DNA of 64,000 nucleotides from Leptospirales bacterium (GTDB lineage Bacteria; Spirochaetota; Leptospiria; Leptospirales; Leptonemataceae): NCBI GenBank assembly GCA_019694685.1, contig JAIBBM010000014.1, positions 20,167 to 84,166 on the forward strand, in the 5' to 3' direction. Positions 41,810-50,984 of this stretch are shown one piece after another. Within the stretch, counting starts at the first letter, position 1, and each line of letters begins with the position of its first letter. Made by a program: the position numbers and the translations under genes. The notes under the pieces were generated by a model, which saw only the letters and a list, made by a program, of their open reading frames with translations, made no database searches and was not told the origin of the DNA.

Positions 41810-42544
41810 ATGGCCCGCAAGAACAAGGCACCGGAACAGCATAAAGCAAGCGGCGAGTCGGGCAGTGGGCGATGGATGCTCACATACCTGGACATGGTGA
41901 CCCTGCTGTTCGGTGTATTCGTAATTCTCTACGCAATGTCCCAGGTGGATACAAACAAAATGAAGGCAGTGGCCGAATCTCTTCGCATGGGGTTCCAGGG
42001 TGGGGCCACCATTGACGAAGGAAGTCTGAGTGGCGGCAGAACCATCATCGAGGATCTTTTTCCGGAAGGTGTAAGAGCGCGGCGTGTCCGTGCGCGAATA
42101 ACGGGGCTCTTTCGCCAGGAGATGCTCCAGAAATTGATCAAGGTTACTGAAGACGAACGCGGAGTGGTTGTAAGTCTGATCGGAATGGATAACTTTCGTC
42201 CAGGATCTTCCGAGCTCACAGAGGAAACGCAGCAGCTTCTTGAAAAGATGTCACTTCTTCTGGCTGAGGTGGAATATCCGGTTCGCATTGAAGGCCATAC
42301 AGACGACGAAGTCCAGGACAACAACGGAGCGGGAATCTCAGCGTCTGACTGGGAGTTAGGTGCTAAGCGATCTGTGAATGTGATTTTATTTCTTGAAACG
42401 CGTGATGTGGATCCGCGAAAGATGAGTGCCGTTTCCTTTGGAAGTACTCGTCCTCTGGACCGCGAGGGAACTCCCGAATCGCACGCCCTCAATCGCCGCA
42501 TTGACATCATCATTGTAACTGGAGAAAAGCTCAAAGTAAAGTAG
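41810..42544 (+). CDS. motB: flagellar motor stator protein MotB
   Basis: 244 residues. A single membrane helix near residue 25-45 carries the proton-path aspartate D28 in WMLTYLDMVTLLFGVFVILYA. A plug-like amphipathic region and linker follow, then an OmpA-type peptidoglycan-binding domain at about 115-240 (GMDNFRPGSSELTEETQQLL, VEGHTDDE-like EGHTDDEV, and LNRRIDIII). MotB anchors the stator to the wall and, with MotA, drives the flagellar motor. It precedes motA with a 13-nt gap, the reverse of the common motA-motB order. Confidence 0.94.
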   Translation: MARKNKAPEQHKASGESGSGRWMLTYLDMVTLLFGVFVILYAMSQVDTNKMKAVAESLRMGFQGGATIDEGSLSGGRTIIEDLFPEGVRARRVRARITGLFRQEMLQKLIKVTEDERGVVVSLIGMDNFRPGSSELTEETQQLLEKMSLLLAEVEYPVRIEGHTDDEVQDNNGAGISASDWELGAKRSVNVILFLETRDVDPRKMSAVSFGSTRPLDREGTPESHALNRRIDIIIVTGEKLKVK

Positions 42545-42557
42545 CGGAGTCCCGAGC

Positions 42558-43358
42558 ATGGAAATATCAACAGTCTTAGGCCTCGTAGGAGGTTTCACGG
42601 TCGTTCTCTTGACTCTCCTCATCGAGGGTGGTCACGTAGCGTCATTCATCAACTTCGGAGCCTTGATTCTGATTCTCGGTGGTTCTGTCGCGGTTGCGGT
42701 GGTTTCCTTCAGTTTGAAAGAAGTAACAGCCATACCTCAGTACTTCATGAAAGCAATTTTTCCTCCAAAGGAAAACTTGAAAGAAATGGTCGAGTTGTTT
42801 GTGAATCTTTCTGAAAGAGCTCGTCGCGAAGGTCTGCTCAGTCTCGAAGATGATCTTTCCAGTTTCAAAGACAAGATGATGCGAACTGGAATGGAACTCG
42901 TCGTGGATGGTACTGACCCGGAGATTGTGCGAGATATTCTTGAAGACTACGCAGATGCGGAAAAAGAACACGATAAGATTCCTCCTGAATTGATGGAAAC
43001 TCTCGGTGGTTTCTCCCCAACTCTTGGGATCATTGGAACGGTTATGGGTCTCGTGCACGTACTTGAAGGCCTTGGCGGTGGTGGTGGTATTGAACAGCTC
43101 GGTCGAGGCATTGCTGTTGCGTTCATTGCTACGTTTTACGGGATTGGTTTTGCGAACCTTCTCTGGCTCCCCATGGCCAACAAGTTGAAATTCTTAAGTC
43201 ACAGATCCGTGACTCATCGCAATATCATCATCAAAGGTGTAATGTCTATTCAGAGTGGGGATCATCCGCGTGTAATTCGCGAAAAGCTATTGTGTCAAAT
43301 TTCAGATCCGCACCTTCGTCAGGAAATTGAAGAAGCGGCGCCTAAAGAGGGAGCGTAA
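42558..43358 (+). CDS. motA: flagellar motor stator protein MotA
   Basis: 266 residues, four membrane helices with the large cytoplasmic loop between helices 2 and 3 (about 60-155). VLGLVGGFTVVLLTLLIEGG at the start and GGFSPTLGIIGTVMGLVHVLEGLG (helix 3) are diagnostic. GRGIAVAFIATFYGIGFANLLWLPMANKLK is helix 4. It forms the ion-conducting stator with MotB. Only 3 nt separate it from the next gene. Confidence 0.95.
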   Translation: MEISTVLGLVGGFTVVLLTLLIEGGHVASFINFGALILILGGSVAVAVVSFSLKEVTAIPQYFMKAIFPPKENLKEMVELFVNLSERARREGLLSLEDDLSSFKDKMMRTGMELVVDGTDPEIVRDILEDYADAEKEHDKIPPELMETLGGFSPTLGIIGTVMGLVHVLEGLGGGGGIEQLGRGIAVAFIATFYGIGFANLLWLPMANKLKFLSHRSVTHRNIIIKGVMSIQSGDHPRVIREKLLCQISDPHLRQEIEEAAPKEGA

Positions 43359-43361
43359 TTC

Positions 43362-43946
43362 ATGGATCCTTTTACAGCTAACAAGTATTATGCGAAAAAG
43401 AAACTGCTCAAGCTGTTTGGCGGAGAAGTGCGTATCTATGATGAAAGCAGAACCAATCTGCTTTTCTTTGTGAAACAAAAAGCTTTCAAGCTGAAGGAAG
43501 ACATTACCGTTTTCGCAGACGAATCTCAATCGCGTCCTCTTCTCAAAATCCAGGCAAGGAGCATTCTGGACTTTGGCACGACCTATGACGTGACCGACGT
43601 GGTCACGAACCAGAAGGTAGGTGCCATTCGCAGAAAACTTCTTAAATCTATACTGCGAGATGAGTGGGCCATACTGGATGCATCGGACAAGGAATTCGGA
43701 ACCGTTTCAGAAGATAGCATGCTTATGGCTCTTCTGCGCCGTTTTCTCTCCAATCTAATTCCGCAACATTTTGCAATGACAGTGGGCGGAACTCAGGTGG
43801 GAGATCTCAAGCAAACCTGGAATCCATTCGTACCTCAGTTCAACGTCGATTTTTCTATGGATTCTGGCAGGCTCGATCGCAGGCTCGGGATTGCGGCTGT
43901 CGTTCTTCTGCAAGTAATTGAAGGCAAGCAAAGCTCGATGGATTGA
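43362..43946 (+). CDS. LURP-one-related (LOR/tubby-like) family protein
   Basis: 194 residues with a tubby-like beta-barrel pattern: VRIYDESRTNLLFFVKQKAFKLKEDITVFADES, then LLKIQARSILDFGTTYDVTDVVTNQKVGAIRRK, then ILRDEWAILDASDKEFG. Members bind phospholipids or act as scaffolds, and their roles in bacteria are little known. A hydrophobic stretch occurs near the C-terminus (LGIAAVVLLQVIE). The stop overlaps the start of the fructosamine kinase gene. The reason for its place behind motA is not clear. Confidence 0.72.
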   Translation: MDPFTANKYYAKKKLLKLFGGEVRIYDESRTNLLFFVKQKAFKLKEDITVFADESQSRPLLKIQARSILDFGTTYDVTDVVTNQKVGAIRRKLLKSILRDEWAILDASDKEFGTVSEDSMLMALLRRFLSNLIPQHFAMTVGGTQVGDLKQTWNPFVPQFNVDFSMDSGRLDRRLGIAAVVLLQVIEGKQSSMD

Positions 43947-44827
43947 TGAAAGATCAGATCCGACGCGGCATCGTGGATCTTGGTCTCTCTGATGCCGCGC
44001 GTGCTTCCGGCGTTGCCGTCTTTCCTTTTGCATCCGGGTTATTTGAACTATTTCGCGTAGACCTTCCTTCCACTTCGCGCGCGCCTGCGCGATCTCTCAT
44101 TGTAAAGTGTGTATCTTCCCTGGATATGGCGGAAGCGGAGTGGGACGGTCTGGTTCGACTTCGAGAGGCGGGTGCGGTGGTTCCTGAATTGATTGGTTTT
44201 GTAAAAACGGATTCAGGTGGACGATCCGGCGCTCTTCTTTTCCTGTCGATGGTTTCCGGTGGCAGAGGTTCCGTTCGCCTTGAGTCACTGATCCAGATCT
44301 ACTCTACCCGAGGTGAATCTTATGGTTATTCGCGCGACAACTACATAGGCAGCCTGCATCAGAGAAATAGACGTTATGCGACTTTCGAGGAGTTCTGGGC
44401 TCAGGATCGTATTTTTCCCCAGCTCAACATGGCGATCTCTGCCGGGCTTTTGACCCAAAAGGATCTGGAAAATGCGCGACGAGTCCTGGACATTGCGTCT
44501 GGATGGGAATTGAGCCAGCCAGGTCCGCGACTGATTCATGGGGATTTATGGAACGGAAACCTGCTCATAGATTCAGACATGAATCCAGTCCTCATTGATC
44601 CGTCCGTTTCTTACTCTCATCCCGAGCAGGATCTGGCCATGCTTGAGCTTTTTGGCTCTCCCCTTTCTTCTTCTGATCTGGATTTGCTCGCGCGCGAAAC
44701 GGGTCTTCCGGCCGGCAGAATAGAGAGGCGCGATTTCTTTCAGCTCTATCCACTTCTCGTTCACGTGAATCTGTTTGGCGCGTCTTACGTTTCGCAGGCT
44801 CGTCGCGCAATCGGACGGTATCTGTGA
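43946..44827 (+). CDS. fructosamine kinase family protein
   Basis: 293 residues from the ATG at 43946, which shares one base with the previous stop (a TTG one codon earlier is possible). It has a protein-kinase-like fold: IVKCVSSLDMAEAEWDGLVRLREAG, AVVPELIGFV, SLHQRNRRYATFEEFWAQDRI, and the catalytic HGDLWNGNLLIDSD near residue 195 with LIDPSVSYSHPEQDLAMLELFG. Such enzymes phosphorylate ketosamines on glycated proteins to start their repair. The stop overlaps prmC (GTGA). Confidence 0.85.
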   Translation: MKDQIRRGIVDLGLSDAARASGVAVFPFASGLFELFRVDLPSTSRAPARSLIVKCVSSLDMAEAEWDGLVRLREAGAVVPELIGFVKTDSGGRSGALLFLSMVSGGRGSVRLESLIQIYSTRGESYGYSRDNYIGSLHQRNRRYATFEEFWAQDRIFPQLNMAISAGLLTQKDLENARRVLDIASGWELSQPGPRLIHGDLWNGNLLIDSDMNPVLIDPSVSYSHPEQDLAMLELFGSPLSSSDLDLLARETGLPAGRIERRDFFQLYPLLVHVNLFGASYVSQARRAIGRYL

Positions 44828-45660
44828 GCGAAGATCTGAGCGTATTCGAATGGCGCCGAAAATTGCACGAAGCCCTCCATGGTGTGGGTATTGAAGCGGC
44901 TGATCTCGAGGCAGATTTGATTCTTAGAGACATCCTGAATCTCGACGCAGCCGGTTTGATCTTGAACAAGAACAACCTGGTTCCCGCCGACAAGACAGTT
45001 CGACTTACAGCAGTAATGCACGAAAGACTCAAGCGTCGACCGCTCGCTCATGTTCTTGGATATACTGAGTTTTACGGTCGCCGATTTCGCACGGACGCAC
45101 GTGCCCTGGTCCCGCGAAAAGAAACAGAGCTCCTCGTAGAACAATTGTTACTCGCTCCTCTGCCCGCCGGACCAGTTCTCGATCTTGCGTGCGGGACGGG
45201 CATTGCAGGCATTACGATTGCGCTTGAAAAGCCTGGTACTATTGTGCACTGCAGTGACCTATCAGAGGATGCCCTGTCCCTGGCCCGTGAGAATGCACTT
45301 GCACTGAAAGCGAAAGTTGAATTCTATATGAGCGACTGGTTTGAATCCGTCCCAGACGTACGTTATGCGGCCATCCTATGCAATCCACCGTACATCTGGT
45401 TACGTGACAGTAACTCTCTCGAACCGGAGGTATTATTTGATCCGGCGATGGCTCTCTTTCACGAGAATCCTCCCGCACTGTACGAGCATCTGCTTGGAGA
45501 GGCGAAAATGCGTCTGGTCAGAGGCGGGTTCGTCTTTTTTGAGCTCGGCGCTGACATTGCGCACGCTGTGCTAGAACGCGCACAGAAGATCTTCGTAAAT
45601 GCCAGAATTCTTGCGGATTATTCCGGGTTGCCCCGTATGTTGATTGCAAGCACTGAGTAA
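44824..45660 (+). CDS. prmC: peptide chain release factor N5-glutamine methyltransferase
   Basis: 278 residues from the GTG at 44824. The helical N-terminus binds the release factor. The linker motif RTDARALVPRKETELLVEQ matches PrmC (typically LVPRPETE, here with Lys). The SAM loop is VLDLACGTGIAGITIA near residue 122, and the catalytic NPPY motif is CNPPYI near 190. It methylates the GGQ glutamine of RF1 and RF2. It overlaps the fructosamine kinase gene by 4 nt. Confidence 0.93.
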   Translation: MSEDLSVFEWRRKLHEALHGVGIEAADLEADLILRDILNLDAAGLILNKNNLVPADKTVRLTAVMHERLKRRPLAHVLGYTEFYGRRFRTDARALVPRKETELLVEQLLLAPLPAGPVLDLACGTGIAGITIALEKPGTIVHCSDLSEDALSLARENALALKAKVEFYMSDWFESVPDVRYAAILCNPPYIWLRDSNSLEPEVLFDPAMALFHENPPALYEHLLGEAKMRLVRGGFVFFELGADIAHAVLERAQKIFVNARILADYSGLPRMLIASTE

Positions 45661-45672
45661 TGGATTGAGTGT

Positions 45673-46770
45673 GTGGCTCTTCGCGTCAAGCTGGGCCTGC
45701 TGGAGTTAGCTTTGAATCGTTTTGCGTCCGACTTCCTTCGCCTGATTTCCATTTGCGCCGTCCTTGTAATTCATAGCACGGGAGAGTTTGAGCGATCCTT
45801 CGCTTCGAGCCATCGCTTTTTTTCTGCAGAGTTTGTAGGGATTGTTCTCAATCAACTGGCACGCTTTTCAGTTCCTGTTTTCATCATGCTGTCCGGGTTT
45901 GCTCTGTCGTTGCGCTACAAAGGGGATCTGGATGTGCGGGAGTTCTTTGTACGCCGCGCTTCGAAGATTGGAATTCCATTTTTAGCGTGGACTCCAGTGT
46001 TTCTCCTCGCACATCAGATTGGCCAGCATCCAGACCTGATGGTGTCCGCATCCGGTTGGCCGGATGCTCTGGTGTCCGCACTGGGAGAACTACCGGCGGC
46101 GTTATTCACGTATGGCGCGGACTATCATTTCTATTTCTTTATTATTATTCTTCAGTGTTATCTGCTTTTCCCTCTGCTTTTGCGTGCGTCCGGGAAAGTG
46201 TGGTGGATCCTGATTCCCCTTCACTTGATCACGCATGCACCGGCGCATCTACTTCTGGATCAGATTGGAGTGCATCTTCCGCGATTCCCCTCTTCCTTTT
46301 TTGTGTACTGGATTTTGTACTTCTTTGCAGGAATCCGCTTCGCGCGAAATGCAAAGCAAGTTCATCCTGCAGTAGCACTTTTGTTTTTCATTCCCGTGAT
46401 TCTGGAGTTCATGTTTTACAGCACAAGGGACACGGAAACAGGCAACTATGATCATTTCACGCGCTGGACTGTAACGTTATTCGCTTTCGCGGTTTTTTGT
46501 GCCGCTCACTGGCTTGCTAAATTTGAAAATCGCGCAGCAGAAATTGTGACGAAAGGCGCAGGCATTTCCTTTGCTGTCTATATTATTCATACTACAGTGC
46601 TGCGGATTCTTTCCATGACGCCGCTTTCAGGAAACTTGTTGATCATACCTGCTTTGATTGCGGTTACATTCTCGTTTTGTGCTTTTCTGGACCGCGTGAT
46701 TGGCGTATCCTGGCTGCGAACGGTGTTCGGGCTTCCAGAGAAAATGATTCCGAAAGGAGCAACGCAATGA
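45673..46770 (+). CDS. acyltransferase 3 family membrane protein
   Basis: 365 residues starting at GTG 45673. About ten hydrophobic segments are visible. The N-terminus has LRLISICAVLVIHSTG (His near residue 36, the family's catalytic histidine in helix 1) and RFSVPVFIMLSGFALSLRYKGD, where the conserved FFxxSGF-type motif stands. Acyltransferase 3 enzymes add acetyl, succinyl or other groups to sugars of polysaccharides or lipids. The acceptor is not known. Its stop overlaps the next start (ATGA), linking it to an LpxL-like gene. Confidence 0.85.
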   Translation: MALRVKLGLLELALNRFASDFLRLISICAVLVIHSTGEFERSFASSHRFFSAEFVGIVLNQLARFSVPVFIMLSGFALSLRYKGDLDVREFFVRRASKIGIPFLAWTPVFLLAHQIGQHPDLMVSASGWPDALVSALGELPAALFTYGADYHFYFFIIILQCYLLFPLLLRASGKVWWILIPLHLITHAPAHLLLDQIGVHLPRFPSSFFVYWILYFFAGIRFARNAKQVHPAVALLFFIPVILEFMFYSTRDTETGNYDHFTRWTVTLFAFAVFCAAHWLAKFENRAAEIVTKGAGISFAVYIIHTTVLRILSMTPLSGNLLIIPALIAVTFSFCAFLDRVIGVSWLRTVFGLPEKMIPKGATQ

Positions 46771-47717
46771 GGACACTCAAGCATATTGTAGAATGGTCGT
46801 TCGTAAGATCGTTGCTGTTCTTTTTTGGCCTTCTTCCTTATGAAAAAGGGAAAGTGTGGATGGGCGCGGTCACCGGATGGCTTGGAATGACATTCGCGCG
46901 CAAGTTGCAGCGTCGCATGATGGACGTGCTTCGCATCGCATTCCCGGAGCACAGCGAAGAGAGAAACAGGCAAATCATTCGTACCACGTTCGAGAATCTG
47001 GGTCATCAGGCTGTTGAATTTTTAACACTGGAAAAAATGGATCAGGCCTGGGTGGACAAGTACTTTGAATTCGAGCCCACGGGCGCGGAAGCAGTGCGAA
47101 AAGCAGTGCGCGAAAAGAAAGGCCAGCTCTTTGTACTCGCGCACACTGGAAACTGGGAAATGCTCAATCAGCCCATGACCATTCACACCGGCGTTCATAT
47201 CAACTTGATCATTGCACCCATGTCCAATCCGTTCGGGGACAAGTTTCTATGCAACATCAGGCGAAGCCTCGGCACTACTCTCATTTATCCATTTGATGTT
47301 GGCCCGAATGTCCTCAAGGCATTGGCTCGTGGAGAGGCTGCTGCTTTCGCGTCGGATCAAAATGCAGGGCGTCGCGGACTTTTCATTCCGTTTCTTGGCC
47401 AGCCCGCTTCCACGCACACCGGGGCCGCTGTGTTTTCATATTTAAGCGGTGCTGAAATCTTTTTCATTACGAACATGCGTTTGCCCAATGGACGATTTCG
47501 CACAGAGATCCTCCCCATGGGAAGCATCGACAAAAAGAAAGTGAAGGACAAAGACGAGTGCATCAAAGAGTTTACTCTGCGTTACGTTGATATCTTAGAG
47601 AAATATATCAGAAAATATCCGGATCAATATTTCTGGCTTCACAATCGTTTCAAAACAAAACCATTGCCCGAAGACGAAATCATTCCACGCCGCGACTTTG
47701 ATTTGAAACCCTACTGA
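46767..47717 (+). CDS. LpxL/HtrB-family lipid A or phosphoglycolipid acyltransferase
   Basis: 316 residues from the ATG at 46767. An upstream frame within the previous gene is rejected. LpxL family features: an N-terminal membrane segment (FVRSLLFFFGLLPY), the LGHQAVEFLTLEKM block, and VLAHTGNWEMLNQP with the HxxxxE catalytic pair. SDQNAGRRGLFIPFLGQPASTHTGAA and DQYFWLHNRFKTKP end the domain. It probably attaches a secondary acyl chain to lipid A or a related lipid. The neighbouring acyltransferase 3 and the SurA-like lipoprotein fit an envelope role. Confidence 0.88.
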   Translation: MRTLKHIVEWSFVRSLLFFFGLLPYEKGKVWMGAVTGWLGMTFARKLQRRMMDVLRIAFPEHSEERNRQIIRTTFENLGHQAVEFLTLEKMDQAWVDKYFEFEPTGAEAVRKAVREKKGQLFVLAHTGNWEMLNQPMTIHTGVHINLIIAPMSNPFGDKFLCNIRRSLGTTLIYPFDVGPNVLKALARGEAAAFASDQNAGRRGLFIPFLGQPASTHTGAAVFSYLSGAEIFFITNMRLPNGRFRTEILPMGSIDKKKVKDKDECIKEFTLRYVDILEKYIRKYPDQYFWLHNRFKTKPLPEDEIIPRRDFDLKPY

Positions 47718-47731
47718 GGATCAAGAAGCAT

Positions 47732-48967
47732 ATGCGTTCTATCCAGCTGCCGGTACGCGTTTGGCTCCTTCTTTGTTTTGCTCTTTCGTTTTGCGGCAAT
47801 GATTCGCAGCCCCTTGCAGAGTGGGAAGGCGGTAGTATCACACGGCAGGAGTTGAAATACACATTCCAGCTTCTGGGGAAACCGCCAAAACTAGATTCGC
47901 AGGAAAAAGTTCTCGAGGGGCTGGCAGTGCTCAAGATGTCCGCGTCCGAGTCTCTTCGGCAGGGCCTTGCGGATTCGCCTGAGTTTCAGAAAAGGTCTGT
48001 ATTCTTTGAGAAGACTGCGTTCGTTGGCGCCTTTGAGCAGTTTGTTGCTCAAGAAACGCGAAAGAAGAAATTCAAAATGATGGAATTGCAAGGTGCTTTC
48101 TTGCACGATGCCGCCACTCCAAAGACGCGCGAAGAAGAAGCTCTCGATTTTGTCAAAAGGCTCAATGCGGCCAGTGAAATAGATGTGATTCAAATGATCG
48201 CCGAAAGGACAGAATTGCGGCGATATGGCGTAGTTGGCGGCTACATGGAACCGCTTTGTTCCAACTGCCCGATGAATCCGTATGTATTTCTAATAAATCC
48301 GGCGCGAAGAGCGGAAGGGAAGTTTATTTCCATTCCGGATAGCAACGGATTCTGGATCGTGCGAAAGGTTCGCGAGGAAGAGTTTGCGGATGATGATCTG
48401 GTGGAAGAATATGCGCACTACTATCGAAAGATTGTGCCGATTGGCAGACACTTCGTTCGCGAATTGCCGGAAGGAAATGAAAGGCTGGCCCTGGAAGTAA
48501 CTATTCCAGCAGACAGTGACATCGCAATGACAGCTAACCAGAAAGCGCAGGCGCACCTGGTTCGCGAATCCAGACTTGCTTATGAAAACAAGCTTCGCGA
48601 AAAAAAGGCGGAGCACCATTTTGAGGCCGGTCCAAACTGGAATAAATCAGATCAGATTGCGAATCGCGCAGAGTTGCTCTTCAAGCTGGACGAGAAATCA
48701 TTCACTCTCGCAGATTTTGAGACCGAGATTCCTGAGAGTGCGAGAGACAAAGGCCTGATTCTGCATCAGGTTCTTTTTCCCTATCTTCTTCTCAAAGATG
48801 ACTCTCTGGCTGACCCTGTGCGAAAGTCGGAGTATTTCAAATTTCTTCTGGAGTGGAACAGAAACACCGCTCTTTCTGAACTCTACATTGCCAGACTCGA
48901 ACCTGGCTCGGAAGAAAAGAGAATGGCAAGAATGAATGCGCTGCGGGCTGAACTTCCGCAGAAATAG
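47732..48967 (+). CDS. SurA/PpiC-like lipoprotein chaperone
   Basis: 411 residues. A signal peptide with lipobox LSFC puts a lipid on Cys21. The N-terminal part resembles the SurA N-domain helices (SQEKVLEGLAVLKMSASESL; KTAFVGAFEQFVAQETRKKK). A middle region holds a short parvulin-like pattern (LRRYGVVGGYMEPL, ISIPDSNGFWIVRKVRE) but with few hallmark residues. The C-terminal part is helical and charged. I infer a periplasmic folding factor with weak or absent isomerase activity. It is 14 nt after the LpxL-like gene. Confidence 0.6.
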   Translation: MRSIQLPVRVWLLLCFALSFCGNDSQPLAEWEGGSITRQELKYTFQLLGKPPKLDSQEKVLEGLAVLKMSASESLRQGLADSPEFQKRSVFFEKTAFVGAFEQFVAQETRKKKFKMMELQGAFLHDAATPKTREEEALDFVKRLNAASEIDVIQMIAERTELRRYGVVGGYMEPLCSNCPMNPYVFLINPARRAEGKFISIPDSNGFWIVRKVREEEFADDDLVEEYAHYYRKIVPIGRHFVRELPEGNERLALEVTIPADSDIAMTANQKAQAHLVRESRLAYENKLREKKAEHHFEAGPNWNKSDQIANRAELLFKLDEKSFTLADFETEIPESARDKGLILHQVLFPYLLLKDDSLADPVRKSEYFKFLLEWNRNTALSELYIARLEPGSEEKRMARMNALRAELPQK

Positions 48968-49008
48968 AGCTTACGCATTCACAAAGACAGACTCCATGAC
49001 GGCGTACT

Positions 49009-49674
49009 CTAAGCAGGAGTGCTCGGGGGATTTCCGTGCTGGTTTGCAGTCGTAAGAGACGCCGGCTCCGGTGCTTTCTTCTTCTTTCTGGTCAGACGAT
49101 AGACGCCATAGAGAAGTGCCAGAGGAGAAATCCAGATGAACACATAGAGAAGTCCGAGGATTGCGTTGATGACTCCGATGATTGCTTCGCGAAATGCAGG
49201 AATCTTTAAACCATCCTGACTTCCAGGCCCGCTGATTCTGACTTCAATGTTGATCTTGTCTTTGGAAACGGAAACGCTTGTCTGCGCAGGCGTTTGCACA
49301 GCGGCTGTTGACGTATTTTGCGGCCCGGGAGAAAGAACAGCCGCAGGGTCAGGCGAAGATTGTTTTTCAGGGGTGGGCAGGTTTACTTTCGTAGATTCAG
49401 ACAGGAGTCGTCCTGTGGCGCTGAGTTCTTTGATGGTTGTGTAGTACGCAGAAGCTGGAATTTGAAGCCGCGCAATGAACTTTGTCTCCAGTCCGGTCTC
49501 CAGTTTGCTTTCCAGGATTTGGCCGCGTCTTTCCGCAATGGTCAAAACACTCAGGCGTGCTTTCTCCACATCATCCGAGCGTAGAGTGAGCAGGGCATCG
49601 GAAGAGGAGGGAGACTCCCCATCGCGGCAGGAAATGACGGTCAGGGCCATGAACAAACAAGCTATGATTCGCAT
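49009..49674 (-). CDS. DUF4349 domain lipoprotein
   Basis: 221 residues. The signal peptide ends in lipobox VISC (Cys16). A DUF4349-type domain follows (about 35-95): DVEKARLSVLTIAERRGQILES, FIARLQIPASAYYTTIKELSATGRLLSES. A Pro/Ser/Thr-rich linker (about 100-145) and a single membrane helix near 165-190 come next, then a basic cytoplasmic tail (LTRKKKKAPEP). The function is unknown. It is divergent from the L,D-transpeptidase gene. Confidence 0.78.
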   Translation of the reverse strand: MRIIACLFMALTVISCRDGESPSSSDALLTLRSDDVEKARLSVLTIAERRGQILESKLETGLETKFIARLQIPASAYYTTIKELSATGRLLSESTKVNLPTPEKQSSPDPAAVLSPGPQNTSTAAVQTPAQTSVSVSKDKINIEVRISGPGSQDGLKIPAFREAIIGVINAILGLLYVFIWISPLALLYGVYRLTRKKKKAPEPASLTTANQHGNPPSTPA

Positions 49675-49722
49675 TCTGTGTACTTGACCTCCGGAATCTT
49701 TGTCACAATATTACCAAAGGAC

Positions 49723-50418
49723 ATGAATGGTTGCAAGCGGGTTCGTTCATTTTTTGTGATTTGCTTTCTTTTTTTTCCGCTCTGTGCCAGGGCAGAGGAT
49801 ACCATGTCACCTGAGAAAGCTGCCGCCACAGCTGCAGCGCGCTTCCGTCTTCGTGCTATGTTTTCCATGCACGGCATTTCTTATCCTCCTGAGGGAATCG
49901 CACTGATTGGGCTCAAACAGGAAAAGCTTCTTGAGGTCCGTGCGAAGACTACGTCAGGCTGGATCAAAGTAAAGACATACAAAGTGTTGAAGGCAAGTGG
50001 TTTCCCTGGACCGAAATTGCGCGAAGGGGACAAGCAAGTCCCCGAGGGCATCTACAGAATCACAACTCTCAATCCTGAGAGTAAATATTATCTTTCACTC
50101 AAGCTTGATTTTCCAAATGAGTTCGATCTCATGCACGCGGACAAAGAGGGGCGAAAGGAGCCTGGTAGCGACATCTACATTCATGGAAAAGATATTTCCA
50201 CTGGATGCCTTGCGATGGGGGACCCTGCGATGGATGAACTCTATACAATGGTGATGGACGCAGGAATGACAAACGTAACCGTGGTGATCGCCCCAAACGA
50301 CTTGCGAAGGAGAGGGCCCGTTACGAATATGCGCGCGGCTCCTCGGTGGACGCAGGATCTGTACAAAGATATTAAAACTTCTCTCGTCAAATTTAGTAAA
50401 ACGGAAAAGATCCGATAA
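49723..50418 (+). CDS. L,D-transpeptidase (YkuD family, YafK-like)
   Basis: 231 residues from the ATG at 49723 (AAAGGA just before it). The signal peptide is SFFVICFLFFPLCARA. The YkuD domain has DKQVPEGIYRITTLNP and the catalytic block IHGKDISTGCLAMGDPAMDELY, with His and Cys in the HGxxxxxGC pattern. It should cut or form 3-3 cross-links, or attach proteins to peptidoglycan. The YafK/DpaA-type layout suggests it could be a hydrolase. A weak promoter, TTGACC (49684-49689) with AATATT (49707-49712), lies upstream. Confidence 0.9.
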   Translation: MNGCKRVRSFFVICFLFFPLCARAEDTMSPEKAAATAAARFRLRAMFSMHGISYPPEGIALIGLKQEKLLEVRAKTTSGWIKVKTYKVLKASGFPGPKLREGDKQVPEGIYRITTLNPESKYYLSLKLDFPNEFDLMHADKEGRKEPGSDIYIHGKDISTGCLAMGDPAMDELYTMVMDAGMTNVTVVIAPNDLRRRGPVTNMRAAPRWTQDLYKDIKTSLVKFSKTEKIR

Positions 50419-50427
50419 GGGAATTCA

Positions 50428-50832
50428 GTGGCAGGATATTCTAAAAAAGCACTCCAGTCAAAACTGGGCCTAAAACCCGGGCAAATCGTCATATTTATCA
50501 ATCCGCCCTCGGACTATTCCACTCATCTGGGCGCGCTCCCCGAGGGGATTGAACTGAAAAGTGAACTCAGCGGTGGTTTTCATTTCATCCAAATGTTCAC
50601 AAAGCACAAGTCGGAACTGGAAGACCGTCTTCCCTTTTTGAAATCCAGTCTGGTTGAAAAAGGAATGATCTGGGTTTCCTGGCCCAAGAAAGCTTCCGGA
50701 GTGGAAACGGATCTGACGGAAGATGTGATTCGTGAACTTGCAATCAAGAATGGCCTCGTGGATGTCAAGGTCTGCGCCATCAATGAAGTGTGGTCGGGCT
50801 TGAAGCTGGTCCTTCGTAAAACCCCGGCCTAA
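50428..50832 (+). CDS. DUF3052 family protein
   Basis: 134 residues from the GTG at 50428. MAGYSKKALQSKLGLKPGQ at the start and SSLVEKGMIWVSWPKKASG, then DLTEDVIRELAIKNGLVDVKVCAINEVWSGLKLVLRK, are the DUF3052 landmarks. The family is small and cytoplasmic, of unknown function. It is 10 nt downstream of the L,D-transpeptidase gene, so the two are probably co-transcribed. Confidence 0.82.
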   Translation: MAGYSKKALQSKLGLKPGQIVIFINPPSDYSTHLGALPEGIELKSELSGGFHFIQMFTKHKSELEDRLPFLKSSLVEKGMIWVSWPKKASGVETDLTEDVIRELAIKNGLVDVKVCAINEVWSGLKLVLRKTPA

Positions 50833-50887
50833 ATTCAGTTAGACGATTCGGCACTGCTCGAAGTGAACATTGTTAGCTCGCTTGCCT

Positions 50888-50922
50888 GTGCGAGGTTTCG
50901 CCTTCGCACGAATTTTAATTTC
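50888..50922 (+). terminator. intrinsic terminator candidate
   Basis: GTGCGA (50888-50893) pairs with TCGCAC (50904-50909). An inner GG/CC extension with one bulge surrounds a TTTCG loop, followed by GAATTTTAATTT. It would end the L,D-transpeptidase-DUF3052 transcript. The rest of the 152-nt gap carries the ribosome-binding site GAGGAG for the next gene. Confidence 0.55.
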
Positions 50923-50984
50923 GGCTCGACGCTACTCGTGTAGAAGATAGGTTATAGGCTTCGCACATTCCGAGGAGCGACTAG

